The notes under the pieces: model-generated
The model's input: only the letters and a program-made list of their open reading frames with translations
Database searches by the model: none
What the model was told of the DNA's origin: nothing
Origin: Calothrix sp. NIES-4105
GTDB lineage: Bacteria > Cyanobacteriota > Cyanobacteriia > Cyanobacteriales > Nostocaceae
Length of the DNA: 64,000 nucleotides
Assembly (NCBI RefSeq): GCF_002368415.1
Contig: NZ_AP018290.1
Location: forward strand, 10,159,717 to 10,223,716
Reading direction: 5' to 3'
Made by a program: the position numbers and the translations under genes
In this document: positions 25,831 to 34,715 of the stretch, one piece after another
Position numbering within the stretch: position 1 is the first letter of the stretch
Layout: each line of letters opens with the position of its first letter

Positions 25831-26467
25831 TTATTTATTTTCTAATAATTGATTTACCTGTTGACCTCGGCGCCCAGTCTTAATTTCATAGCGACGAGTT
25901 AGGTTATCTTGGAAGTTCATATCTCTTGCTGCAGCAGAATTTACGAACGCATCACAGTTTTTACCTTGAACTACATTAGAAGAACTGCTGCTATTTTTCT
26001 CATTACGGTTGTTGCGGGTATCTTTAGAATCACTGTTATTTTGGCTACCTTGACTACTACCACTACCATTGGCGCCAATTCCTAAGAAGCTGAAACCACC
26101 TCCACCACCATCGTTGTGGCTTTTTGAAGAACTTGAGCGAGTGCTTGTAGAACTTGCCAATGCTAGTTCACCAGCGCTTGTACGAGTATTATTGCCCAAG
26201 CTAACATCACTACATAAAGCGCGCGGGTCTTTAGCTAATGTTCTTTGGTCAACCCAAGATTGATGATCCCCTAAACCTTGAACTTCACTGTTACCGTTGG
26301 GTGTGGTTGCGGGTGTTTTGGTAGCATTTCCTGCTGCATTACCTACAGGGATAGGTTTGAATACACCACCATTTGCATTTCCAAAAGGATTAGCGCTCTT
26401 CTGGTACAGCGGAAGCGAAGAGAGTAGCAGCAGCAATTAAAGAACCAGTGAGTTGACGTTATTTCAT
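25831..26467 (-). pseudogene. Exported Ser/Gly/Asn-rich protein gene with nonsense and frameshift at the signal peptide
   Basis: The body (about 200 residues) is Ser/Asn/Gly-rich with SANPFGNANGG, DGGGGGFSFLGIGANG and a charged tail, NLTRRYEIKTGRRGQQV. Upstream, an ATG at 26467 opens a perfect signal peptide, RQLTGSLIAAATLFASA. However, codon 3 is TAA (ATG AAA TAA, where AAA AAA is expected), and the signal frame is one base out of step with the body, meeting the latter near 26400. The alternative is a TTG start at 26436 with no signal peptide. Two lesions favour a recent pseudogene or sequence errors. Confidence 0.6.
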
Positions 26468-26659
26468 TGTATTTACCTAATTTATAAGTGAGTTTCTTTA
26501 CCGTGGGTTTTGTTCCCTTCACTCACTTCTATGTAAGGGTTGTATAGTTTATGCACATCAACCAGCATCAATTTTAGAATTTTTTGAAAAAGCGCTCCCA
26601 GTAAGCACTTCAGTGATTTAATATAAGCACTGAAGCGCTAATCAAAAGCTTAAATACAG

Positions 26660-26998
26660 ATGACATTTGCTCTTGGCATGATTGAAGTTTATGGCGTTCC
26701 TACAGCAGTAGAAGTAGCAGACGCGATGTGCAAAGCCGCGCGCATCACTTTTGTTGGATACGAAAATACTGATTTGGGAAGGATTACCGTTTTAATTCGC
26801 GGTGACGTAGGTGAGGTAAATGTTGCTGTTAAAGCTGGGTTAGAGTCAATAAACAGAGTTAACGGTGGTGAGTTGCTATCGCATCACATTATTCCTCGTC
26901 CCCATGAAAACTTAGAATATGCTTTACCTATACATAACAGCGCGGCAGTAGAAAACTTCGGCGCCGATATTCGCTTTCCCCCACCTTTATCAGCATAA
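26660..26998 (+). CDS. ccmK: Carboxysome shell protein, CcmK-type BMC domain
   Basis: A 112-residue single BMC-domain protein: MTFALGMIEVYGVPTAVEVA, ADAMCKAARITFVGYE, GRITVLIRGDVGEV, NRVNGGELLSHHIIPRPHEN. This is the hexameric CcmK fold that tiles the beta-carboxysome facets. The pore-side segment and C-terminal tail (AAVENFGADIRFPPPLSA) differ from the main CcmK1/K2, so it is probably one of the accessory paralogs (K3/K4/K5/K6 type). It stands alone, not in a ccmKLMN operon, which is usual for accessory paralogs. Confidence 0.9.
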   Translation: MTFALGMIEVYGVPTAVEVADAMCKAARITFVGYENTDLGRITVLIRGDVGEVNVAVKAGLESINRVNGGELLSHHIIPRPHENLEYALPIHNSAAVENFGADIRFPPPLSA

Positions 26999-27009
26999 AA
27001 CCAGTTTGT

Positions 27010-27095
27010 TAGATTATTACCACAGAGACATTGACACAGAGAGTTGCTCTATTTCCTCTGCGTACTCTGCGTCTCTGTGGTAAAAACAAATAAAT
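27010..27095. repeat. Dispersed repeat of the TCTCTGTGGT family, inverted pair
   Basis: ACCACAGAGACA near 27020 and GCGTCTCTGTGGTAAAA near 27070 form an inverted pair. The same words occur near 12920, 29720 and 52760. Intergenic between ccmK and the aminotransferase gene. Confidence 0.6.
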
Positions 27096-27159
27096 GTCAG
27101 CTTAAAACTTGATTTCTCATTCAAAATAAGATAGGCGCCTACCTTGTTACGATTACCAA

Positions 27160-28323
27160 ATGACTAATATACTTTCACGTATGGAGACTGTACAGTCTCC
27201 AATTATTCCCATCGTTGGAGAATTAATCCGCAACACACCCGGAACAATTTCTTTAGGACAAGGAGTAGTTTCATACCCTCCACCACCAGAAGCTATCGAG
27301 TTGTTACCTAAATTCCTCTCGGAAGAATCAAATAATTTATACAAACAGGTTATTGGAATTCCCCCATTAATAGCAGCAATTGAAGCTAAATTACACAGCT
27401 TTAACGGCATTGAAATAAACGAAGATAACTGTATTGTCGTCACAGCTGGCAGCAATATGGGTTTTGTGAATGCTGTATTAACAATTACTTCCCCAGGTGA
27501 TGAAATAATATTAAATGCGCCATATTACTTTAACCATGAAATGGCAACAATAATGGCAGGTTGCCATCCAGTCATAGTTGAAACCGATGAAAACTATCAA
27601 TTACGTATAGATGCTATCGCTTCATCAATTACACCAAAAACCCGCGCGGTTGTAACAATATCACCCAATAACCCCACAGGTGTAGTATATCCAGAAGCTT
27701 CACTGCGCGCGGTTAATGAACTTTGTCGCGAACATGGTATTTATCATATTAGTGATGAAGCATACGACTACTTTACTTACAACGGCGTAAAGCACGTATC
27801 ACCTGCCTCATTCCCTGATAGCAGCAAACACACAATTTCTCTATTTAGCCTTTCAAAAGCTTACGGTTTCGCTAGCTGGCGCATAGGGTATATGGTAATT
27901 CCCTCAGATTTACTAGTATCAATTCAGAAAGTACAAGACACCATCTTAATTTGCCCACCAGTAGTTTCACAGTATGCAGCATTAGGTGCCTTACAATCTT
28001 CACCCAAATATATTCAGGAAAATATAAGCAAACTAGCCAAAGTACGCTTAGGAGTTCTTGACTCACTGCAAAAACTCGAAGGAATATGTACAATAGCTCC
28101 CGCAGATGGCGCCTTTTACTTCTTCCTAAAAGTCCATACCTCAATAGACACATTCACACTAGTAGAACGACTAATCAAAGAGTACCAAGTAGCCGCACTT
28201 CCCGGTACCACATTCGGCATGAACCAAGGATGTTACTTACGTGTAGCTTACGGCGCCTTACAACAAGAAACAGCCAAAGCTGGAATAGAGCGCTTAGTAA
28301 CAGGCTTAAAAAACATACTGTAG
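27160..28323 (+). CDS. PLP-dependent aminotransferase, class I/II
   Basis: A 387-residue fold-type I aminotransferase: LGQGVVSYPPP, VTAGSNMGFVNAVLTI, SPNNPTGVVYP, DEAYDYFTYN, then SLSKAYGFASWRIGYM with the Schiff-base lysine, and a C-terminal LRVAYG arginine motif for the substrate carboxylate. It resembles aspartate/kynurenine-type enzymes; the amino-acid specificity cannot be set. Length is typical. Confidence 0.9.
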   Translation: MTNILSRMETVQSPIIPIVGELIRNTPGTISLGQGVVSYPPPPEAIELLPKFLSEESNNLYKQVIGIPPLIAAIEAKLHSFNGIEINEDNCIVVTAGSNMGFVNAVLTITSPGDEIILNAPYYFNHEMATIMAGCHPVIVETDENYQLRIDAIASSITPKTRAVVTISPNNPTGVVYPEASLRAVNELCREHGIYHISDEAYDYFTYNGVKHVSPASFPDSSKHTISLFSLSKAYGFASWRIGYMVIPSDLLVSIQKVQDTILICPPVVSQYAALGALQSSPKYIQENISKLAKVRLGVLDSLQKLEGICTIAPADGAFYFFLKVHTSIDTFTLVERLIKEYQVAALPGTTFGMNQGCYLRVAYGALQQETAKAGIERLVTGLKNIL

Positions 28324-28535
28324 GGTGGAATGGCACTTACTTAAGCAGTCGATGGTGCGGTCCGCGCACTTTAATTGTTCGTTACACTGCTTGACTGTAA
28401 TAGCGCAGATCGCACCCTACCCAATTTTTTGTTGGTGCCTCCAAATGCTTAAGTAAGCAACATTCTACTGTAGGGTGCGTTACGGCATGAACAAACAAAA
28501 ATGATACGAAGATTTTCGTGCCGTAACGCACCACC
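28324..28535. repeat. Intergenic hairpin/repeat cluster
   Basis: Contains CACTTACTTAAGCAG near 28335 and its inverted partner TGCTTAAGTAAGCAAC near 28448, and a separate hairpin GGTGCGTTACGGCATGAA / TTCGTGCCGTAACGCACC (28473-28533). The GTAGGGTGCGT word also occurs at 57879. It looks like MITE/REP-type dispersed DNA; no gene. Confidence 0.55.
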
Positions 28536-28565
28536 AACAATCTTCAATTACCCTATCAATATTAG

Positions 28566-29634
28566 TTATTTAAAATCAGAAAACAAACTTAACTCCATAA
28601 TTTTCTCTTGCTCAAGTCGCTTCTTAGCAATCTTATAGTAGTTAGGATTTATTTCAGCGCTATAACAGCGACGATTTGCTCTCAGAGCAGCTATTGATAC
28701 AGAGCAAAGCCCACCAAACGGTTCCCAAACCACATCATTCATTTACATCTGTAGAACTCAATATTAAATACTCAAGTAACTTCAAAGGTTTTTGATTCGA
28801 GTGTACACATTTTAAAACTTCACTTTTAATACGCTCTTTGCCTCTGTTAGAAGGTTCTTGCCATACATTTGTAACACCATGAATATGATTCCATTTTGGT
28901 CGCATACGTGCCCATTGTTCCGCATTTAAAGGAGTTATACCATCTAAAGAAAAATAAGGGTATTCTGTAGGTTTTCCGTACAACATTGCATAATTTAATA
29001 ATCGCTCCATCATTTCTGGTGGTGGAAAATACCAAAGATGGCACTGAGTTAAGTATTTTCGTGTAGCAGCGTTCCTTACACCACTAGCCTCATTTGCTTT
29101 ACTTAAAGGAAGACCGCTTCTTAACCATTCATGCCTCAACCAAGACTGAATAGGAAGTTTCAACCCATCACCTGTATTAAGGATTACATTTAGCTCATAC
29201 TGAACACATACTTCAGTTACAACAGGAAAACGCCTGATAGTTTTACTATTAACATTTCCGGCTATTTGCCCTATACCCTTATCCCAAACATGAAACGCAC
29301 GATACTTCCATCCGTATTTTTCCAGCACAGGATGAACCGTTGCCCAACCTATTTCATTACACCAAAACCACACAGTTGTTTCAGGTAAAGAATATTTAGT
29401 CCAGGCAGCAATATGAGGTTCGTACCATTCTGCAAGTTTTTCATGAGTTGGTGGGTCGCCAGGAAAAAGCCCCAAACCATAGGCGCCATCAGAAATAATA
29501 GCAGTAGGCGCCTGCCAATAAGGGTATTTACTCAAAGCATCCGCCATTTCAAGTTGGACAGAACCTATAGAAAAACTGTATGCGGATAATTCTGAGTTGC
29601 TTAAGTTTTCAATTTGCTCTTGATATAGTTTCAT
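28566..29634 (-). pseudogene. DNA methyltransferase gene broken by a 4-bp duplication
   Basis: The 5' part (29634-28735) gives 299 residues of an N4/N6-type DNA methyltransferase: ISDGAYGLGLFPGDPP (motif IV region), TVWFWCNEIGWATVHPVL, WDKGIGQIAGNVNSKTIRRF, then HSNQKPLKLLEYLI and STDVNE-stop. One frame over, sequence continues immediately as NDVVWEPFGGLCSVSIAALR, then RCYSAEINPNYYKIAKKRLE to a stop at 28566, which is the missing AdoMet-binding (FGG) end. The junction reads AATGAATGATG, where AATGATG would restore the frame. So an ATGA duplication split the gene and probably inactivated it. Confidence 0.8.
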
Positions 29635-29649
29635 CTTTGATACTTATCT

Positions 29650-29745
29650 TTCTTCTTGGTTCTTCCTTTGTGTTCTTTGTGTCTTTGTGGTTCATTCCTC
29701 TTATTTATTCCCTCTGTGTCTCTGTGTCTCTGTGGTAAAAAAATA
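29650..29745. repeat. TTTGTG / TCTCTGTGGT dispersed repeat
   Basis: CTTTGTGTTCTTTGTGTCTT followed by TGTGGTTC, then CTCTGTGTCTCTGTGTCTCT and GTGGTAAAAAAAT. Both halves recur elsewhere (10624-10685, 12915, 27060, 52760, 63263). Confidence 0.6.
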
Positions 29746-29815
29746 CTTGTAAAAATTGTCAAATTAACCAATATACGTTGGGTTCCGTTCCTCCACCCAA
29801 ACTACAAGGCAAAAA

Positions 29816-29838
29816 GGAACAGGCAGGATGCCTGTTCC
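29816..29838. repeat. Hairpin GGAACAGGCA...TGCCTGTTCC
   Basis: Ten-base arms with a three-base loop, between the methyltransferase remnant and the 3' end of pntB. It may serve as a terminator-like structure for pntB read from the other strand; no T-tract is present. Confidence 0.5.
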
Positions 29839-29869
29839 ACAAGAGTTGTATGATTTTTGGATATGTAAG

Positions 29870-31276
29870 TTAAAGTTGTTTGACTTCAGAAACTAATTTG
29901 CCTACCATGTCTTTGGCACTACCAAAGAGCATTGTGGTTTTATCTTTGTAGAATAACTCGTTCTCTACGCCAGCAAAACCTGCACTCATACCGCGTTTAA
30001 TTACAATAGTATGCTTTGCTCTATCTACTTCTAAAATAGGCATTCCATAAATAGGACTTGACTCATCGGTACGCGCGGCAGGGTTAACTACATCATTGGC
30101 GCCAATAATTAACGCTACATCTGTTTGGTCGAACTGTGGGTTAATATCTTCCATGTCGTGTAGCTGTTCGTATGGTACGTTTGCTTCAGCTAGTAACACG
30201 TTCATGTGTCCAGGCATTCTACCTGCTACTGGGTGAATGGCATATTTAACATCTACACCCATCCGCTCAAGTTGGTCTGCGAGTTCGCGAACACCGTGCT
30301 GTGCTTGTGCTACTGCCATCCCGTAACCTGGGACAATTACAACGGAGCGCGCGTATCCTAACATCATCGCACCTTCTTCTGGGTCAATGCTACGAACTGA
30401 TTTGTCAGTAGCATCTCCACTACCAGCACTAGCTACGGCGCCAGCTTCGGAACCAAAAGCATCAAACAGAACGCTGATAAGCGAACGGTTCATAGCTTTA
30501 CACATAATTTCGGTAAGGATAATACCTGACGCACCAACCAAGGCGCCTGCGATGATCAGCATATTGTTCATCACCACGAAACCAGCTGCTGCTGCTGCTA
30601 AACCCGAAAACGAGTTCAATAGCGAAATTACTACGGGCATGTCACCACCACCAATGGGAATGACGAACATAACACCGAGAATTAAAGATACAACTGTTAC
30701 TGCTGCAAATACGGGGAGATTATAAGGTGCTATCAGGAGATAGGCGCCACCCGCAATAAATGTTATTAAAAGCAAAGCGTTAAATGCTTTCTGGAAGGGA
30801 AATTTAATTGGTTTGCCAGTTACAAGCCCTTGGAGTTTGGCAAAAGCCAGCGTACTGCCTGTAAAGGTAACACCACCAATTAATACATCAAGCAGCATTG
30901 AAATATTCGCGTCAACAGACACAAATTCGTGATGTTGTCTTAACCGCCAAAACTCAGCAATGGCAACAAGACCAGATGCTGCACCACCTAAACCGTTGAG
31001 CAAACCGACCATTTGAGGCATTTCGGTCATTTGCACTTTGTAGGCGCCTATTACTCCAATTACTGAGCCAATAGCTAAACCGATTAAAATCATTTCGTAG
31101 TTCAGCACATGGCTATCAAGCATAGTAGCCACAATAGCCAATAACATCCCGACTGCTGCGACAAAGTTGCCTTGCCGCGCGGTCGCTGGTGAACCTAATT
31201 TTTTTAAACCCAGAATAAATAATGATGCGGCAATGAGATATGTAAGCTGGATTCCTGTTGGCAAAAAATCTGTCAT
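29870..31276 (-). CDS. pntB: Proton-translocating NAD(P) transhydrogenase subunit beta
   Basis: A 468-residue protein with about eight or nine N-terminal membrane spans (LTYLIAASLFILGLKKL, VVSLILGVMFVIPIGGGDMP). The C-terminal NADP(H)-binding domain III has VIVPGYGMAVAQAQHGVREL, HPVAGRMPGHMNVLLAEA, GANDVVNPAA and RGMSAGFAGVENELF. It couples hydride transfer from NADH to NADP+ with proton movement, in cyanobacteria mainly in the thylakoid membrane. Third gene of pntAA-pntAB-pntB. Confidence 0.96.
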   Translation of the reverse strand: MTDFLPTGIQLTYLIAASLFILGLKKLGSPATARQGNFVAAVGMLLAIVATMLDSHVLNYEMILIGLAIGSVIGVIGAYKVQMTEMPQMVGLLNGLGGAASGLVAIAEFWRLRQHHEFVSVDANISMLLDVLIGGVTFTGSTLAFAKLQGLVTGKPIKFPFQKAFNALLLITFIAGGAYLLIAPYNLPVFAAVTVVSLILGVMFVIPIGGGDMPVVISLLNSFSGLAAAAAGFVVMNNMLIIAGALVGASGIILTEIMCKAMNRSLISVLFDAFGSEAGAVASAGSGDATDKSVRSIDPEEGAMMLGYARSVVIVPGYGMAVAQAQHGVRELADQLERMGVDVKYAIHPVAGRMPGHMNVLLAEANVPYEQLHDMEDINPQFDQTDVALIIGANDVVNPAARTDESSPIYGMPILEVDRAKHTIVIKRGMSAGFAGVENELFYKDKTTMLFGSAKDMVGKLVSEVKQL

Positions 31277-31305
31277 ATTTTGGTTTGTTGGTAGTTGTTA
31301 TTTTT

Positions 31306-31335
31306 CTTTACTCAGCACTCAGCACTCAGCACTCA
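31306..31335. repeat. Short tandem ACTCAGC repeat
   Basis: ACTCAGCACTCAGCACTCAG runs through the 66-nt gap between pntAB and pntB. The same word builds the spacers at 35543-35645 and 4650-4680. Confidence 0.6.
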
Positions 31336-31341
31336 AAACTA

Positions 31342-31629
31342 TTAGCTGGCTTTTTTCTTGAACATTTGCAGCATTCTATCTGTTACTAGAAAACCGCCTA
31401 CTACGTTAACCATTGCCAAAATTACGGCTATTAAACCAAGGATTACTGATAAGTTTGTTTCTCTGGCGCCAGAAGCAACGATGGCGCCTAGTACTGCGAT
31501 ACCTGAAATTGCGTTGGAACCTGACATTAAAGGTGTGTGAAGTGTCGGCGGTATTTTGTTGATGACCTCAAACCCTATAAATGAGGCTAGGACGAATACA
31601 AACAATGCGGCTATTAATGCTTCGTTCAT
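31342..31629 (-). CDS. pntAB: NAD(P) transhydrogenase subunit alpha, membrane part (PntAB)
   Basis: A 95-residue protein with about three membrane spans (LIAALFVFVLASFIGFEVI, SGIAVLGAIVASGA, LSVILGLIAVILAMVNVVGG), plus the signature HTPLMSGSNAISG and GGFLVTDRMLQMF. It supplies the alpha-subunit share of the membrane domain II in organisms with a split alpha subunit, as in cyanobacteria. It lies between pntAA and pntB on the same strand. Confidence 0.93.
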   Translation of the reverse strand: MNEALIAALFVFVLASFIGFEVINKIPPTLHTPLMSGSNAISGIAVLGAIVASGARETNLSVILGLIAVILAMVNVVGGFLVTDRMLQMFKKKAS

Positions 31630-31697
31630 TATTTTTGCTTTTGTTACTAATTTAAATTTTTGGGGGTTGGGGGCGGGTTTTTGAGATGTGCGCTCCG

Positions 31698-31833
31698 TTT
31701 TGGGATGTTTGTTAACCCGCCCCTACGGTTGTTTTGGGATGTTTGTTAACCCGCCCCTACGGTTGTTTTGGGATGTTTGTTAACCCGCCCCTACGGTTGT
31801 TTTGGGATGTTTGTTAACCCGCCCCTACGGCTG
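31698..31833. repeat. Four tandem 34-bp repeats overlapping the end of pntAA
   Basis: Four copies begin at 31698, 31732, 31766 and 31800. The unit is TTTTGGGATGTTTGTTAACC followed by CGCCCCTACGGTTG. The last copy supplies the stop codon and the final V-G-A-G residues of pntAA. The GGGCGGGTTAAC word links it to the repeats at 2621, 38079 and 55441. Confidence 0.9.
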
Positions 31834-32974
31834 TTTGCAATGCTTCTTTTACCCGTGAATTGCGAATTTCTCCAGCATGGGTAACGCAAGCTTCGTTGAT
31901 GATGTCGTCGCCAAAGTCGATTTGTATGGCGTTATTTTTGATGATTAATTGCAGTAATGATGTCAGGTTTTTGGAGTATAGTTGGCTGGCGTGTACTGGT
32001 ACTGATGAAGGTAAATTGATTGGCCCGATGATGGTAACGCCGTGTTTGACGATATCTTTACCTGGTTCTGTACAAGCACAGTTTCCACCTTGTTCGGCAG
32101 CTATATCTACTATCACTGAACCTGTTTTCATTCCCATTACCATTTCTTCTGTAACGAGTAATGGCGCCTTTTTACCTGGTACCTGAGCAGTAGTAATTAC
32201 TATGTCGGCATTCTTAATATGGGTAGCTACAAGTTCTTGAGTGCGTCTTCTACTTTCTTCAGAAATTTCGCGCGCGTATCCTCCTGCGGTTGCTGTTTCT
32301 TCGTCGAGTTTGACTTCGACAAATTTGGCGCCCAAGCTTTGGACTTCTTCTTTTACGGCAGGACGAATATCAAATGCTTCCACAATGGCGCCTAAACGTC
32401 GTGCTGTTGCTATTGCTTGTAACCCTGCTACACCGGCGCCCATAATAAATACCTTTGCTGGGGCAATTGTACCTGCAGCAGTCGTTAACATTGGGAAGTA
32501 TTTAGGTAAAGCAGCAGCACCAATTAGTACAGCTTTGTAACCAGCAATTGAAGCTTGCGACGATAGCGCGTCCATACTTTGGGCACGAGTGCTACGTGGG
32601 ATCATTTCCATCGATAGCGCGCTAACTTTACGTTCTGCTAATTTTTGTGCTATTGCTGGGTTGCCTAATGGGTTAAGGAAACTTATAAGTACCGAACCTT
32701 CACGCAACAGTTCAACTTCTGAACTTCCGTCCGAGCGTTCTTGCGGAGGACTTACTTTAAGAACAACATCCGCTTCTCCCCAAACTCTAGCTGTATCCGC
32801 AATTATTGTGGCACCAGCAGCTTCATATGCTGCATCGCTAAAAAATGCTCTGTCCCCTGCACCAGTCTCAACTAGTACTTCTAAACCCTGTTTTACCAGT
32901 CGGGCAACTGTATCTGGAATTAATGCTACACGACGTTCACAAACCTCTATTTCTTTAGCGACTGCAATCTTCAT
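31814..32974 (-). CDS. pntAA: NAD(P) transhydrogenase subunit alpha, soluble part (PntAA)
   Basis: A 386-residue NAD(H)-binding domain I: MKIAVAKEIEVCERRVALIP, ISFLNPLGNP, SMEMIPRSTRAQSMDALSSQ, the nucleotide fold VFIMGAGVAGLQAIATARRL, then VPGKKAPLLVTEEM and DIAAEQGGNC. Length matches split PntAA. The C-terminal four residues come from a 34-bp tandem repeat. First gene of the pnt operon; 184 nt, mostly repeat, precede pntAB. Confidence 0.95.
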   Translation of the reverse strand: MKIAVAKEIEVCERRVALIPDTVARLVKQGLEVLVETGAGDRAFFSDAAYEAAGATIIADTARVWGEADVVLKVSPPQERSDGSSEVELLREGSVLISFLNPLGNPAIAQKLAERKVSALSMEMIPRSTRAQSMDALSSQASIAGYKAVLIGAAALPKYFPMLTTAAGTIAPAKVFIMGAGVAGLQAIATARRLGAIVEAFDIRPAVKEEVQSLGAKFVEVKLDEETATAGGYAREISEESRRRTQELVATHIKNADIVITTAQVPGKKAPLLVTEEMVMGMKTGSVIVDIAAEQGGNCACTEPGKDIVKHGVTIIGPINLPSSVPVHASQLYSKNLTSLLQLIIKNNAIQIDFGDDIINEACVTHAGEIRNSRVKEALQTAVGAG

Positions 32975-33908
32975 GAAATCTCCTAATAGCTAATACTACT
33001 GATTTGCCTCAAATTGCTTTTATATTTTGCTTTCAAGTCGAAATTTATACCACTAGTAAACAGCGCTATAAAACTATACGAGGCTTTATTCGACTTGATT
33101 TTATTGATTGAATTCTAACGGTTAATGACTATGCGACTGACTTGTTAAGAGCCGCATAAACACTTTTCCGCACGAATGCACGCACCATGCCAATCATCAA
33201 CTTTTAAAAAATAGCTTACTGCACATCCTAATCCGATCCCCAATGTTTGGCACCTTTTTCTTTAATTTGTTTTAGGGATTTTTACATTTATTAACTATTT
33301 TTCTATATCATGTAATATTGCCTAAATCCTCTAAAATTTACCAAGAGACACTATTCACTGGTCATTTGTCACTTTGTCAGCTTGTTACTCACTAGTCTTT
33401 TGTCTTGATATTCCCCAATTGCGACACTCCTATCAATTAGCTAAAAAAACATCAAATTAATTGGAGCGCACTTACTAGTGATTTATACCTAATTAATGAC
33501 CAATAAATTAGCTTAAAGGGTTGTAATTAATGGTTAGCTGGACAAACAACAATTAACGCGCAAGGCAGCTAACAATAAATCACTAACATCTCTTTTTAAT
33601 TAATTTAACGGAACTGAAGCCATTATGACGCGCTTTTCTAAATTAATTTTCATAAGAAATAATAAAATTTTGATACATTTAGCAATATTTGGAAACAATA
33701 AGAATTAAAAAGTAAAAGTGAAAAACAAAGAGAAGTTGGGTATGTCAACACCTGCCTTACACACCTTTTCCCGCACTGCTCATAGCTTTTTAGGCACTTT
33801 TGCAGCGGGATAACGTCGATATAATAGCAAGTCAGTAGTAAAGTTTAGTTACGATATCTGTTTATATCTACCCAGTAAAACTGTGGGAATGTCATAGGAG
33901 TTTAAATT
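32975..33908. other. Long non-coding stretch between divergent pntAA and the DUF2808 gene
   Basis: No convincing coding frame or tRNA. AT-rich. It contains a low-complexity GTCATTTGTCACTTTGTCAG patch near 33361 and a structured inverted repeat: outer arms TAGTGATTTAT (33476) / ATAAATCACTA (33575), inner arms GTTAGCTG (33533) / CAGCTAAC (33566). A TATAAT box stands at 33816, about 93 nt before the DUF2808 ATG. It may hold the promoters of both divergent units or a small RNA. Confidence 0.4.
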
Positions 33909-34430
33909 ATGCGACGACGTGTACTTGGATTTTTTTCTGCTGTTGCCGTGACTAGCTGCTTACTAACTGGATTTCAGGGTGTTAGCATAGCGCAGTCGGG
34001 GATCAACCTTTGGAGTGGTGTGAAACGCGAAAACCAACTTAATCACCGTTTCGATTTTGGTGGGCAAGCCGATGGCTGGGACAGATTACGTTTGCGGGCT
34101 GAGGGTAAAAGATTAAAAACTGCTGTCGCGCAATTTGTAATTTCTTATCCTGAGTATTACAAAGGTAGTTTCGACCCGAAGAAAATCGAAGTTCGGGCTA
34201 GAGGTAAGAGTGTACCCTTACAAGAAGCAAGATGGGATAAGGCCAACCGTGTTATCGAAATTTTTCCGGCTGAACCAATACCCGCAGGTACTGGGGTAGA
34301 GATTGTTCTCTCAAATATCAAGAACCCTCCTTACGGTGGTATGTATTATTTCAACTTAGCGATTCAATCTCCTGGCGATGTGCCTTTATCCCGTTATATC
34401 GGTACTTACATTGTTAGCATTAGCACCTAA
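33909..34430 (+). CDS. DUF2808 exported protein
   Basis: 173 residues with a signal peptide (MRRRVLGFFSAVAVTSCLLT, mature near AQSGINLW). The DUF2808 core follows: FVISYPEYYKGSFDPKKIEV, ARWDKANRVIEIFPAEPIPA, VEIVLSNIKNPPYGGMYYFN and LSRYIGTYIVSI. The family is nearly confined to cyanobacteria and has no known role. RBS-like AGGAG lies about 10 nt before the ATG (CATAGGAGTTTAAATT). Confidence 0.9.
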   Translation: MRRRVLGFFSAVAVTSCLLTGFQGVSIAQSGINLWSGVKRENQLNHRFDFGGQADGWDRLRLRAEGKRLKTAVAQFVISYPEYYKGSFDPKKIEVRARGKSVPLQEARWDKANRVIEIFPAEPIPAGTGVEIVLSNIKNPPYGGMYYFNLAIQSPGDVPLSRYIGTYIVSIST

Positions 34431-34560
34431 ATGGAAGTGTGGGAGAGTCTTATCTCCCTTCTTCCTAATTTACGAATTTGCTTCGGGGTGATAAAATAAC
34501 GGGTTGTGACTTTTTGCAAAAAAAAGCATTATAAATTGAACTGCTCGTTCGGACAAAAAC

Positions 34561-34695
34561 ATGAAAAGAACCCTGGAAGGAACTAACCGTAAAAGAAAAA
34601 GAACATCTGGATTTCGCGCGCGGATGCGGACTCCTGATGGCAGAAACGTGCTGCGCGCACGTCGCAGAAAAGGGCGCCATCGCTTAAGCGTATAG
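34561..34695 (+). CDS. rpmH: 50S ribosomal protein L34
   Basis: A 44-residue, very basic protein: [44 protein letters not shown]. This is the complete bL34 sequence with the cyanobacterial start. It precedes rnpA by 20 nt, the classic rpmH-rnpA order. Confidence 0.97.
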   Translation: MKRTLEGTNRKRKRTSGFRARMRTPDGRNVLRARRRKGRHRLSV

Positions 34696-34715
34696 TTTTT
34701 TAGTACTAATACGTC

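Noticed and set aside
28573-28740. Separate small gene downstream of the methyltransferase
   Set aside because: It is the missing C-terminal part of the same protein in another frame, joined through a 4-bp duplication.
31698-31833. CRISPR array candidate (regular repeats)
   Set aside because: The units are contiguous 34-bp copies with no variable spacers and no cas genes nearby. The arrays at 42641, 55441 and 57895 fail for the same reason.
32241-32993. Plus-strand ORFs of 99 and 134 aa opposite pntAA
   Set aside because: They are antisense to a core enzyme gene with intact motifs; composition is typical of antisense frames.
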